This document shows, piece by piece, positions 8,969-17,146 of a stretch of 64,000 nucleotides of DNA (the first letter of the stretch is position 1; the number at the start of each line of letters is the position of its first letter). The DNA comes from Aestuariimicrobium soli. Lineage in GTDB: Bacteria > Actinomycetota > Actinomycetes > Propionibacteriales > Propionibacteriaceae. Position numbers and translations under genes: made by a program. The notes under the pieces were generated by a model that was not told where the DNA came from, ran no database searches, and saw nothing but the letters and a program-made list of their open reading frames with translations. The stretch lies in NCBI RefSeq assembly GCF_051192575.1, contig NZ_JBPJSQ010000002.1, forward strand, positions 248,001-312,000. Direction: 5' to 3'.

Positions 8969-9083
8969 GATGCTCCTTTGCATGCTCTGTTCTCGTCCAC
9001 CGGGTCGACGTCGAACCCGGGGCACCGATCCCGTCGCCGGGGGCGGGCTCAGCTGCGCGCACCGGGTTCGGGGACCTGACAGA

Positions 9084-9101
9084 ACTGAATCACCATTCAG
9101 T
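9084..9101 (-). promoter_or_regulatory. TetR-type operator upstream of the first ABC operon
   Basis: ACTGAAT-N4-ATTCAGT is a perfect 7+7 inverted repeat with TGAATGGTGATTCA core typical in shape and AT content of TetR-family operators. It lies 116 nt before the binding-protein start. An outer TGAC/GTCA pair flanks it loosely. The tetR gene at 2502-3161 is the obvious candidate ligand, by inference. No convincing -35/-10 pair could be fixed around it. Confidence 0.6.
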
Positions 9102-9152
9102 CAGTTTCGCGAGAGTGTTCATGAAACCGTGACCTAACCGTGAACAAAGCAG

Positions 9153-9180
9153 AACGCCCCATCCGAGCGGATGGGGCGTT
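9153..9180 (-). terminator. Intrinsic terminator of rho
   Basis: A perfect 12-bp stem (9153-9164 with 9169-9180) with GAGC/GCTC loop lies 74 nt after the rho stop. On the minus strand it is followed by CTGCTTTGTTC, a moderate U-rich tail. It should insulate rho from the ABC operon downstream. Confidence 0.8.
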
Positions 9181-9253
9181 CGTGCTTGCCAGCGGCGGTT
9201 TGGGCGGTCGTACAGAATCGGTTCTGTTGTTGCCCTTCCCGGCCGCTCCCGTC

Positions 9254-11167
9254 TCAGCCCTCGGTCGAGGGGGTGGTGCGGGAAATCACGGCCAGGAACT
9301 CGTTGTTGGTCTGCGTCTTGCGCAGTCGCGAGAGCAGCATCTCCAGAGCCGCCTGGTCCTCCAGGCCCGACAGCACCCGGCGCAGCTTCCACATGATGGC
9401 CAGCTCTTCGCGGCCGAGCAGCAGCTCCTCGCGGCGGGTGCCCGAGGCGTCGACGTTGATGGCCGGGAAGATGCGCTTGTCTGCCAGCTGCCGCTGCAGC
9501 CTGAGCTCCATGTTGCCGGTGCCCTTGAACTCCTCGAAGATCACCTCGTCCATGCGCGAGCCGGTCTCGATGAGGGCCGTCGCCAAGATGGTCAGCGAGC
9601 CGCCGTTCTCGATGTTGCGCGCCGCACCGAAGAACTTCTTCGGCGGGTACAGCGCCGCGGAGTCGACACCGCCCGACAGGATGCGACCCGACGCCGGGGC
9701 GGCCAGGTTGTAGGCGCGGCCCAGTCGGGTGATGCCGTCGAGCAGCACCGCGACGTCGTGACCCAGCTCGACCAGACGCTTGGCCCGCTCGATCGCCAGC
9801 TCCGAGATCATGGTGTGATCCTCGGCCGGACGGTCGAACGTCGAGGCGATCACCTCACCCGAGACGGTGCGCTGGAAGTCGGTCACCTCTTCGGGGCGCT
9901 CGTCGACGAGAACCACCATCAGGTGCACCTCGGGGTTGTTGGCCGCGATCGCGTTGGCGATGTTCTGCATGATCATCGTCTTGCCGGCCTTCGGGGGCGA
10001 GACGATCAGGCCACGCTGGCCCTTGCCGATCGGCGAGACCAGGTCGATGATGCGGCCCGTCATGTTCGTCGCCGTGGTCTCGAGCCGCAACCGCTCCTGC
10101 GGGTAGAGGGGCGTCAACTTGGTGAACTCGGGACGATGACGCATCGTCTCGGGATCGGCGTTGTTGATCGTCTCGACCTTGACCAGCGGGGCGAACTTCT
10201 GGCTGCGGTCGCCCTCCTTGGGCGCGCGCATCTGCCCGGTGACCACGTCGCCGCGGCGCAGACCGTACTTGCGCACCTGCGAGATCGACAGGTAGGCGTC
10301 GTTGGGCCCCGGCAGGTAGCCCTGCGTGCGCACACAGGCGTAGTTGTCGAGCACGTCGAGAATGCCCCGCACCGGCACGAGCACGTCATCGTCGGAGATG
10401 GTGGGCTCGTCGGCGAGACCCTGACCACCCGAGCTGCGGTTGCCGCGGCGGTTCTGCCGGTCGCGCTGGCGACGGCGACGGCTGCGGCGGCCGCCCGACT
10501 CGTCATCGAAGTCGAAGCCACCCTGGTTGTTCTGGTTGCCCCGGTTCTGGTTCCCCGAGTTCTGGTTGTTCTGGTTGCCCGAGTTCTGGCGATCGCCGAT
10601 CTGGCGGTCCGAGTTCTGGCGATCGTTATTCTGGCGGTCCGAGTTCTGGTTGCCCGAGTTCTGGTTGCCCGAGTTCTGGCGATCGTTGTTTTGGCGATCG
10701 TTGTTTTGGCGATCGCTGTTCTGGCGGTTGCGCTCCCGACGGCTCTCCCCCGCCTGCGTGTCGGCCTGGCCCGAGTCGCCCGTGGTCTGGGCCGACTCCT
10801 CGCCACCGTCGCCGGATTGGTCGCCGCGACGGCGCCGACGGCGACCGCCGCCCTCGCCGGTCTGGGTCTCGGCCGTCAGCTGTGCCAGCCGTGCGCCGAC
10901 CTCGTCGACGGTCGTCGAGGGGCGGGCCTCGGCCTGCGGTTCGGCCTCGCGGCGCTCCCGCTGCGGAGCCGGCTCTCGCTGCTGAGTCGGTTCGGATTGG
11001 GGGCGAGCGGACGAGGTGTGGGGCGCTCCACCGCCCTGACGAGCACCGATGGCGGCGACGAGGTCGGCCTTGCGCATCTTGTTGGCGCCCTGAATGCCCA
11101 GTCCCGAAGCAATCGACTTCAGTTCGGGCAGGAGCTTGCCGGTCAGTCCGGCGTTGGATTCGGTCAC
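9254..11167 (-). CDS. rho: Transcription termination factor Rho with Asn/Gln-rich insertion
   Basis: Hexameric RNA-dependent ATPase that ends transcription. I start at the GTG at 11167 (VTESNAGLTGKLLPELKSIA), preceded by GAAGGGAC, giving 637 residues; the in-frame ATG at 11305 adds 46 unconserved residues. Domains: Rho_N about 5-40; long disordered insertion about 45-245 containing Arg-rich blocks and an Asn/Gln array at 147-215; cold-shock RNA-binding domain about 255-330; ATPase with Walker A PPKAGKT and the NGGSLTILATALIETGSRMD segment. Arg/Gly-rich insertions are usual in actinobacterial Rho; the Asn/Gln composition is unusual. Confidence 0.96.
   Translation of the reverse strand: MTESNAGLTGKLLPELKSIASGLGIQGANKMRKADLVAAIGARQGGGAPHTSSARPQSEPTQQREPAPQRERREAEPQAEARPSTTVDEVGARLAQLTAETQTGEGGGRRRRRRGDQSGDGGEESAQTTGDSGQADTQAGESRRERNRQNSDRQNNDRQNNDRQNSGNQNSGNQNSDRQNNDRQNSDRQIGDRQNSGNQNNQNSGNQNRGNQNNQGGFDFDDESGGRRSRRRRQRDRQNRRGNRSSGGQGLADEPTISDDDVLVPVRGILDVLDNYACVRTQGYLPGPNDAYLSISQVRKYGLRRGDVVTGQMRAPKEGDRSQKFAPLVKVETINNADPETMRHRPEFTKLTPLYPQERLRLETTATNMTGRIIDLVSPIGKGQRGLIVSPPKAGKTMIMQNIANAIAANNPEVHLMVVLVDERPEEVTDFQRTVSGEVIASTFDRPAEDHTMISELAIERAKRLVELGHDVAVLLDGITRLGRAYNLAAPASGRILSGGVDSAALYPPKKFFGAARNIENGGSLTILATALIETGSRMDEVIFEEFKGTGNMELRLQRQLADKRIFPAINVDASGTRREELLLGREELAIMWKLRRVLSGLEDQAALEMLLSRLRKTQTNNEFLAVISRTTPSTEG
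10523..10729 (-). repeat. Degenerate 15-bp repeats encoding a (D/G)(R/N)QN(S/N) pentapeptide array in rho
   Basis: About 13 imperfect pentapeptide units (for example RQNSD, RQNND, NQNSG) fill residues 147-215 of Rho. At DNA level neighbouring units such as those at 10676-10722 are nearly identical 15-mers built from GCGATCGTTGTTTTG-like blocks. Unit length is a multiple of three, so gain or loss of units keeps the frame. The tract contains no hydrophobic residues except one Ile and ends at Gly-Gly-Phe. Confidence 0.93.
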
Positions 11168-11341
11168 GAAGGTCCCTTCGGAGGGTGCAGGTGAGCTCTC
11201 GGGACGGGCCCGTTCACCAATGAGATGGACTTCTCCCAGCCACGCGCGATCGTGACGATCATCAGCGCGATCTGAGTGCTGCCGGAGTCCTCGGCGGTAT
11301 GACACGAACAGGTGTCGCGCACCACCATAGCAGCGTGGGTG

Positions 11342-12256
11342 TCAGTCCACCCACGCCGCCTCGCCGCGCACCACGTGGGCACCTCGTCCGATCCGCGCTC
11401 GGCGAACGGTGAAACCGTCGGCAGAGACCGTGTCGGCCTCGGCCAGTTGTTCGGGCGTTCCGAGGGCGATGATGGTGGTGCCGGCCCCCGACACGGCCGC
11501 GGCCACACCCGCGGCACGCAGGCGAAGGCGCAGCCGGTGCGAGTCCGGCATCAGCGAGGCCCGCTGCTCCTGGTGCAGCCAGTCGCGGGTGGCCTCCCAC
11601 AACTGGTCGGGAGCACCGGCGAGGGCATGCACCAACAGGGCGGCCCGGCTGGCCTGGTTGATGACCGCCGACCGCCGCAGGGTGCCGGGCAGCACCCGCC
11701 TGGCCTTGGCGGTCGACAGCCCGGCCGGAGGCACGTACACCAGGGCCTCGATGCGGGGGTCGACCTGCAGGTTCACCAACCCAACCTGGTCGGCGTCCAT
11801 CCAGGCGAGCACCGCTCCCCCATGCACCACCGCGCCGGCATTGTCGGGGTGGCCCTCGATGCGCGACGACCGATCGAGCAGCCACTCGCGGTCCAGTTCG
11901 GTACCCGGACGAGCCATCGCCCACGCGCACACCAGGCCGGCTCCGATGGCGGCGGCCGACGAGCCCAGCCCCCGGCTGTGCGGGATGACGTTGTGGGCCC
12001 GCAGGTGCAGTCCGTGGTGCGGCTCGGGGTGACCCAGGTCGACCAACCCTTGCCGAATGGCGGTGACCACCAGGTGCGATTCGTCGCGGGGCACCTCGTC
12101 CGCCCCCTCACCCGAGAGGGTGAATCCCAACCGGTCCGAGGTGGTGACGGTGACCTCGTCGTACAGGTCGAGCGCCAGCCCCATCGCGTCGAAACCGGGG
12201 CCGAGATTGGCCGAGGTGGCCGGCACTCGCACCGTCACCGACATGTCGGGGTCCAT
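11342..12256 (-). CDS. thrB: Homoserine kinase
   Basis: A GHMP kinase that phosphorylates homoserine for threonine synthesis. The product (304 residues) has VPATSANLGPGFDAMGLAL near the N-terminus, the ATP-binding HSRGLGSSAAAIGAGLV loop and the C-terminal VSGAGTTIIAL motif. The ATG at 12256 overlaps the hom stop as TGATG; a GTG three nt earlier and a second ATG at 12244 are alternatives. It follows hom directly, without thrC, which normally lies between them. A 174-nt non-coding stretch separates it from rho; no clear promoter was recognised there. Confidence 0.94.
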   Translation of the reverse strand: MDPDMSVTVRVPATSANLGPGFDAMGLALDLYDEVTVTTSDRLGFTLSGEGADEVPRDESHLVVTAIRQGLVDLGHPEPHHGLHLRAHNVIPHSRGLGSSAAAIGAGLVCAWAMARPGTELDREWLLDRSSRIEGHPDNAGAVVHGGAVLAWMDADQVGLVNLQVDPRIEALVYVPPAGLSTAKARRVLPGTLRRSAVINQASRAALLVHALAGAPDQLWEATRDWLHQEQRASLMPDSHRLRLRLRAAGVAAAVSGAGTTIIALGTPEQLAEADTVSADGFTVRRARIGRGAHVVRGEAAWVD

Positions 12257-13590
12257 CACACGCCTTCGACGCGCAGCACGCGCACACCTCGGGGCACGAA
12301 GTCACTGGCCTCGAGCTTGGCCACGCACGCCTGCAACTGCTCCTCGGTCGCGGTGTGGGTGAGCATGCCCAGGGTCGCCGAGATCTCGTCGCCGCGCGAC
12401 AACGCCTCGATGGTCGACTGCTGAACCGTCTGCACCGACACCTCGTGCTCGGCGAAGATCTGCGCGGCGGCCGCCAGGATGCCCGGCTTGTCGCGCACCT
12501 CGAAGCGCAGGAAGTACCGGGTCACCGACGCCCCCAACGGGGCCACCTTGCGCTGCGTGTAGCTGGTCTGCGCCGGGCCGGCGACCCCGCGCACCCGGTT
12601 GCGGGCCACGGTGACCAGGTCGCCCATCACGGCCGAGGCGGTGGGCGCTCCCCCGGCGCCCGGGCCCAGGAACATCAGCCGACCGGCCTCCCGGGACTCG
12701 ACGAAGATGGCGTTGTAGGCCCCCTTCACCGAGGCGAGGGGGTGATCCTGGGGAACCATCGCCGGGTGTACCTTCACGGTCACCGACTGGTCGTCGTTGA
12801 GGTGGGCGATGGCGATCAGCTTGACCTCGAAACCCATGCCTTGGGCGGCCGCGATGTCGTCGGGCTCCAGCCGGGTGATCCCCTCGCGATACACCTCGGA
12901 ACCACGCACATTGGTGTGGAAGGCGAGCGAGGCCAGAATGGCGGCCTTGGCCGCGGCGTCGAAGCCCTCGACATCGGCGGTCGGATCCGCCTCCGCGTAA
13001 CCCAGGGCCTGTGCCTCGGCGAGCACGTCGGCGTAGGCGCCGCCGTCAGACATCTTGTCGAGGATGAAGTTGGTGGTGCCGTTGACGATGCCCATCACCG
13101 TGGTGATCTCGTCGCCGACCAGCGACTCCCGCAACGGGCGGATGATCGGGATCGCGCCGGCCACGGCGGCCTCGAAATACAGGTCGACACCCTCACGCTC
13201 GGCGAGGCTCGACAGTTCGGCACCGTGCTGGGCCAGCAGCGCCTTGTTGGCGGTGACCACCGAGGCACCATGCTCGATGGCGGTGCGCACCAGGGTGTGC
13301 ACCGGGTCGATGCCGCCGATCACCTCGATGACCACGTCGAGGTCGTCGCGGCTGACCAACCCCAGGGCATCGGTGGTGAACAGGTCGGGATCCAGACCCT
13401 CGCGGGGGCGCTCGAGGTCACGCACGGCGATGCCCACCAGTTCGACCTGCCCACCAATGCGAGCCTCGATGTCGGCGGTCTGCTGGGTGAGCAGGCGCGC
13501 CACCTGCGTTCCGACGACACCGCAGCCCAACAGGGCGATCTTGAGCGGTTCCTTCACCGCGGTCTCCTTCAGCTGTGCCGACGTGATCAT
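12256..13590 (-). CDS. hom: Homoserine dehydrogenase
   Basis: NAD(P)-dependent reduction of aspartate semialdehyde to homoserine, the branch point to threonine and methionine. The 444 residues comprise an N-terminal Rossmann domain (LLGCGVVGTQVARLL), the nicotinamide-side motif VVTANKALLAQHG, a catalytic domain with GIVNGTTNFILDKM and GYAEADPTADVEG, and a C-terminal ACT domain (about 360-440, RFEVRDKPGILAAAAQIF) that likely mediates threonine inhibition. The ATG overlaps the lysA stop by 4 nt. A GTG at VKEPLKIALL is an alternative start, since residues 1-14 are not conserved. Confidence 0.95.
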   Translation of the reverse strand: MITSAQLKETAVKEPLKIALLGCGVVGTQVARLLTQQTADIEARIGGQVELVGIAVRDLERPREGLDPDLFTTDALGLVSRDDLDVVIEVIGGIDPVHTLVRTAIEHGASVVTANKALLAQHGAELSSLAEREGVDLYFEAAVAGAIPIIRPLRESLVGDEITTVMGIVNGTTNFILDKMSDGGAYADVLAEAQALGYAEADPTADVEGFDAAAKAAILASLAFHTNVRGSEVYREGITRLEPDDIAAAQGMGFEVKLIAIAHLNDDQSVTVKVHPAMVPQDHPLASVKGAYNAIFVESREAGRLMFLGPGAGGAPTASAVMGDLVTVARNRVRGVAGPAQTSYTQRKVAPLGASVTRYFLRFEVRDKPGILAAAAQIFAEHEVSVQTVQQSTIEALSRGDEISATLGMLTHTATEEQLQACVAKLEASDFVPRGVRVLRVEGV

Positions 13591-14990
13591 GCGCCGACGT
13601 CCAGACCGAGCAGGTCGTCCAACGTCTCGCGACGCAGCAAGGTTGTCACCACACCGTCACGCACCGCCACCACGGGTGGCTTGGTGGCGTGGTTGTAGTT
13701 CGAGGCCATCGAGCGGGAGTAGGCGCCGTTGGCGGGCACACCGATCAGGTCGCCGGGAGCGATGTCACCGGGCAGGAAGACGTCACGGACGATGATGTCG
13801 CCGGCCTCGCAGTGCTTGCCCACCACGCGGCAGAGCACGGGCGGCGCCTCGCTGGTGCGGTTGACCACGGCGGCGGAGTACTCGGCGGCGTAGAGCGCCG
13901 TGCGGATGTTGTCGCTCATGCCACCGTCGACCGACACGTAGACGCGGCTCTGGCCGCCGTCGAGCTCCACGGTCTTGACGGTGCCGACGGTGTAGACCGC
14001 GGTGCCGGCCGGGCCAACGATGGCTCGTCCGGGCTCGATCGACATCCGGGGCACGGCCAGCCCGAAGCCACGGGCCTCGTGCTCGACGATCTCGCGCAGG
14101 TCGCTGGCCAACTGGTCGGGCGTGGCCGGGGAGTCCTGGCTGGTGTAACGGATGCCGAAACCACCGCCCAGGTCGAGCTCGGGCAACTGTGCGCCGGTGG
14201 CCGCATGGAACTGCGCCAGCAGCTTCATGGTGCGGCGGGCCGCGACCTCGAAGCCCTGGGTGGCGAAGATCTGCGAACCGATGTGACTGTGGATGCCGGC
14301 CAGCCGGATGCGCGGGTGGTAGTTGCAGCGCACCATGGCGACCATGGCCGCCCCGTTGGCGATCGAGAAACCGAACTTCTGGTCCTCGTGAGCGGTGGCG
14401 ATGTACTCGTGGGTGTGCGCCTCGACCCCGACCGTCACCCGCACCAACACGGTGGCAGGGCGGTCGAGTTCCTCGGTGATCTGCTCGAGCCGGGCGATCT
14501 CGTCGAGGGAGTCGACCACGATGCGACCGATGCCGTGCTCGACGGCGAGCCGCAGTTCCTCGACGGACTTGTTGTTGCCGTGCAGGCCGATCTTCTCCGG
14601 CGGCACCCCGGCACGCAGGGCGGTCACCAGTTCACCGAGACTGCACACGTCGAGGCTGAGCCCCTCCTCGAGCGCCCAGCGCGCCACCGCGCGGGTGAGC
14701 AGCGCCTTGCCGGCGTAGAACACGTCCCAATCGGCGAAGGCCTCGCGGAAGGCGGCGGCCCGCGAGCGGAAGTCGCGCTCGTCCATCACGTACACCGGGG
14801 TCGCCGTTTCGTCGACGATCGCACCGATGCCCAGGCCGCCGATGCTGACCTCGCCCGTGTCGGTGCGCGTGGTGGTGCGGCTCCAGAGCTCGGTGTCGAG
14901 GGCGTTGACGTCGCTGGGGCGGTCCAACCATTGCGGTCCGGCGCCCCAGACGTCGGCGTGGGTGACGCCGGCAACGTGCATGTGGGTCAT
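13587..14990 (-). CDS. lysA: Diaminopimelate decarboxylase
   Basis: PLP enzyme converting meso-diaminopimelate to lysine. From the ATG at 14990 the protein has 467 residues: PLP-binding Lys95 in VFYAGKALLTR, the His/Gly loop LDLGGGFGIRYT, EPGRAIVGPAGTAVYTVG, and a C-terminal motif with CEAGDIIVRDVFLPG supplying the active-site Cys and GAYSRSMASNYN. Longer in-frame reading to 15482 runs antisense through the lipoprotein gene and is rejected. lysA is usually preceded by argS in actinobacteria; here a lipoprotein and tRNA-Arg occupy that place. Confidence 0.95.
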   Translation of the reverse strand: MTHMHVAGVTHADVWGAGPQWLDRPSDVNALDTELWSRTTTRTDTGEVSIGGLGIGAIVDETATPVYVMDERDFRSRAAAFREAFADWDVFYAGKALLTRAVARWALEEGLSLDVCSLGELVTALRAGVPPEKIGLHGNNKSVEELRLAVEHGIGRIVVDSLDEIARLEQITEELDRPATVLVRVTVGVEAHTHEYIATAHEDQKFGFSIANGAAMVAMVRCNYHPRIRLAGIHSHIGSQIFATQGFEVAARRTMKLLAQFHAATGAQLPELDLGGGFGIRYTSQDSPATPDQLASDLREIVEHEARGFGLAVPRMSIEPGRAIVGPAGTAVYTVGTVKTVELDGGQSRVYVSVDGGMSDNIRTALYAAEYSAAVVNRTSEAPPVLCRVVGKHCEAGDIIVRDVFLPGDIAPGDLIGVPANGAYSRSMASNYNHATKPPVVAVRDGVVTTLLRRETLDDLLGLDVGA

Positions 14991-15019
14991 GCGCCCAAGG
15001 GTGCCATGCCGCTCGGGGG

Positions 15020-15553
15020 TCAACCCCCGGCGACCACCACGTCGAGACGCTTGGCCACGGTGCGCAGCACCAGGTCGAGCCCCGCGCTGCTCGGGCGGTC
15101 GTCGACGCTGACGTGCCACGTCGCCGAATCCAGCGGGCCGAAGGCCGTCGGGGTGGCCCGCACTCCCCACAGGGTGAACCACTGCCCGAGCGTCACCTCG
15201 TCGTTGCCACGGCCCTCGAGCCAGACCTGACCGGTCTCGTCGTGGGTGTGCGCGGGCGCCTGCACGGCCCGCACGCGATCGACGCCGATGTGGGCGGGGA
15301 TGACCATGGGCTGGCTGTCGAGGGTGAGGGTCATGGTGAACACGTGCGGGTCGGAGGTGTCGTTCAGCGGGAGTTCCGGCAGCCCGGCCGCCCGCAGGTT
15401 CGAGACGGCGTCGCGGGGTGCATCCCACGGCGGCGCGCTGGTGCGGGCGACGAAGGGGGCCGGGGCGGCCTGTCGGACGCACCCGGCAGTTCCCCCGCAG
15501 GCGGCGCCTGCCACGGCGAGCAGTGTGGCGAACTGGCGTCGGGACACGGGCAT
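15020..15553 (-). CDS. Predicted Tat-exported lipoprotein of unknown function
   Basis: The 177-residue product begins MPVSRRQFATLLAVAGAACG; twin Arg at 5-6, a short hydrophobic core and candidate lipobox cysteines at 19 and 25 indicate a Tat lipoprotein. The mature part contains VIPAHIGVD, a HTHDETGQVWLEG block and a TLGQWFTLWGV block, a set I recognise from secreted actinobacterial proteins with HTHD...F/WG motifs whose function is unknown. The two His and neighbouring acids could bind metal; this is speculation. Start at 15553 rather than 15640 because TACACT lies 7 nt before it (leaderless) and the longer form would mask the signal. Confidence 0.75.
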   Translation of the reverse strand: MPVSRRQFATLLAVAGAACGGTAGCVRQAAPAPFVARTSAPPWDAPRDAVSNLRAAGLPELPLNDTSDPHVFTMTLTLDSQPMVIPAHIGVDRVRAVQAPAHTHDETGQVWLEGRGNDEVTLGQWFTLWGVRATPTAFGPLDSATWHVSVDDRPSSAGLDLVLRTVAKRLDVVVAGG

Positions 15554-15560
15554 GGTGGCG

Positions 15561-15566
15561 AGTGTA
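15561..15566 (-). promoter_or_regulatory. -10 element for leaderless lipoprotein mRNA
   Basis: TACACT on the minus strand ends 7 nt before the ATG at 15553, placing the transcription start on or next to the start codon. It overlaps the divergent tRNA-Arg promoter region. Confidence 0.5.
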
Positions 15567-15591
15567 GACACCCGCTGAGGGCTGCTAGTGT
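15564..15591 (+). promoter_or_regulatory. Probable promoter of tRNA-Arg
   Basis: GTAGAC (15564-15569) and TAGTGT (15586-15591) are spaced 16 nt apart and would start RNA about 15 nt before the mature tRNA 5' end. The -35 is a poor match; the -10 is good. Confidence 0.4.
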
Positions 15592-15613
15592 TGGGCAGGC
15601 CCGAGGCCGCAAG

Positions 15614-15688
15614 GCCCCCGTAGCTCAGGGGATAGAGCACCGCCCTCCGGAGGCGGGAGCGCAGGTTCGAATCCTGCCGGGGGCGCCA
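15614..15688 (+). tRNA. tRNA-Arg (anticodon CCG)
   Basis: A complete cloverleaf: acceptor GCCCCCG/CGGGGGC, D-arm GCTC...GAGC, anticodon stem CCGCC/GGCGG with loop CTCCGGA (anticodon at 15647-15649) and T-arm GCAGG-TTCGAAT-CCTGC. The discriminator is G and the CCA end (15686-15688) is genome-encoded, unlike the tRNA-fMet at 41758. It reads CGG, a common codon in this GC-rich genome. Confidence 0.97.
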
Positions 15689-15718
15689 CTACTGGCGCAT
15701 CAGTGATGAGGGGGTCTC

Positions 15719-17146
15719 GTGGAGCACACGCAGCGCCCCACGACGTCACAGCCCCCCACGTCCGAACCCCAGCGTCTTCCTTGGAAGCGCCGCTGGTGGG
15801 CGTGGAGCACCTGGTTCACCGCCGCCCAACTCGACAACCCCCATTTCTTGGTGAAGCTGTGGTTGATCGCACGCATCGCGGTCTTCGCCGTCTGGCTGAT
15901 CGCGGCTCCCAGCACCCAGGGCGACGTCGTCTACTACTACGACAAGGTGCGCGCCCTGTTCGAGGTCGGCCCCCGGCAGACCCTCGTGGAGTACCCGACG
16001 CCGGTCATCTGGCTGCTGCTGATTCCCTACTACCTGGGGTTCACGACCCGGCTGGGTTACGTGATCGTCTTCGTGGTGGTGATGCTGGCCCTCGACGCGT
16101 CGTTCGCACGCAGCCTGTGGGTCAACGGCGGACGACTGCGCGGGGTCGCCGTCGTCTTCTGGGTGGTCTTCCTGGCCTTCGTCGGCCCGACCGCCTACCT
16201 GCGCTTCGACCTGGTCACCGCCACCCTCGCCGGGTGGGCGCTGCTGGCGCTGGTCAGTCGCCACCACGGACGAGCCGGCGCCCTGATCGGTCTGGGGGCG
16301 GCCACCAAGCTGTGGCCGGCCCTGTTGTGGCCCGCGCTGCTGCGCGGTGATGCCCGGTCGCGGCTCAAGGCCACGGTGGCCGTCTTCGGCCTCGGCGGCC
16401 TGCTCGCCCTGGCCAGCCTCATCTGGGCCGGCTGGGACCGACTGCTGTCGCCCCTCACCTGGCAGTCCGGCCGCCACCTGCAGGTGGAATCGGTGTGGGC
16501 CACCCCGGTGATGCTGTGGCGCATCGTGCGGCGTCACGACTACTGGGTGGGCATCTCCAGCTTCCAGGCCTTCGAGATCTGGGGCCCCGGCGCCAACGCC
16601 CTGGTGGCCCTGGCGACGGTGTCGTCCTATGCGGGCTACGCCCTGGCGGTGGTCGCCTACGTGGCGTGGTTGCGCCCCGGGCGCGAGCGGCGCCGCATCG
16701 AGGGCGTGGTGCTGATGCTGATGGTGATCCTGGTCATGATCGTCACCAACAAGACCTTCTCGCCGCAGTACATCATCTGGCTGGGCGGCCCGCTGGCCGC
16801 CGGACTCAGCGTGTTGTCGGCCTCGGACGACCGCTCGGCCAGGCGACGGCTGCAGGACGAGCGTCGGCTCATCCGCACCGGTTCGGTGCTGCTGGCACTG
16901 ACGCTTCTGACCCAACTGGTCTACCCCATCGGGTACGCACCGCTGGTCAAGGGGAATCTGGGCATGACGGCGGTCACCCTGGTGCTGGCCGCACGCAACC
17001 TCGGCATCGTCCTGCTGCTGGTGTGGGTGGTGCAGTGGCTGTGGTCGTTCCTGCGCCGCGGTGGGGATCGTCCGCCCGAGGGCAGCGATCCCGAACCGGC
17101 CATCGCTGAACGGGCCATCGCAGAACGGGAGGGACAGGCACCGTGA
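15719..17146 (+). CDS. GT87/DUF2029-type polytopic membrane glycosyltransferase, copy 1
   Basis: The 475-residue protein has a cytoplasmic N-terminus (about 40 residues, basic) followed by roughly 10-11 transmembrane helices. The LVEYPTPVIWLLLIPYYLG segment, GAATKLWPALLWPAL and NKTFSPQYIIWLGGPLAA are typical of polyprenyl-phosphate-sugar dependent mannosyl/arabinosyl-transferases (GT-C fold, GT87), which extend cell-envelope glycolipids outside the membrane. GTG start with GAGGGGG upstream; the gene may be co-transcribed from tRNA-Arg. Its stop overlaps the start of a clear paralogue by 4 nt. The sugar and acceptor cannot be read from sequence. Confidence 0.8.
   Translation: MEHTQRPTTSQPPTSEPQRLPWKRRWWAWSTWFTAAQLDNPHFLVKLWLIARIAVFAVWLIAAPSTQGDVVYYYDKVRALFEVGPRQTLVEYPTPVIWLLLIPYYLGFTTRLGYVIVFVVVMLALDASFARSLWVNGGRLRGVAVVFWVVFLAFVGPTAYLRFDLVTATLAGWALLALVSRHHGRAGALIGLGAATKLWPALLWPALLRGDARSRLKATVAVFGLGGLLALASLIWAGWDRLLSPLTWQSGRHLQVESVWATPVMLWRIVRRHDYWVGISSFQAFEIWGPGANALVALATVSSYAGYALAVVAYVAWLRPGRERRRIEGVVLMLMVILVMIVTNKTFSPQYIIWLGGPLAAGLSVLSASDDRSARRRLQDERRLIRTGSVLLALTLLTQLVYPIGYAPLVKGNLGMTAVTLVLAARNLGIVLLLVWVVQWLWSFLRRGGDRPPEGSDPEPAIAERAIAEREGQAP

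Noticed and set aside
7088..9079. 663-codon plus-strand frame antisense to the binding-protein gene
   Set aside because: Shadow of a high-GC gene with Gly/Val/Leu-rich meaningless product; the minus-strand SBP is unambiguous.
10523..10740. The 15-bp repeats in rho as a CRISPR array or minisatellite outside genes
   Set aside because: They have no spacers, stay in frame, and encode a continuous segment between conserved Rho domains.
15614..15720. tRNA-Arg as an integration site of a mobile element
   Set aside because: No integrase, no duplicated tRNA 3' end and no compositional change were seen on either side.
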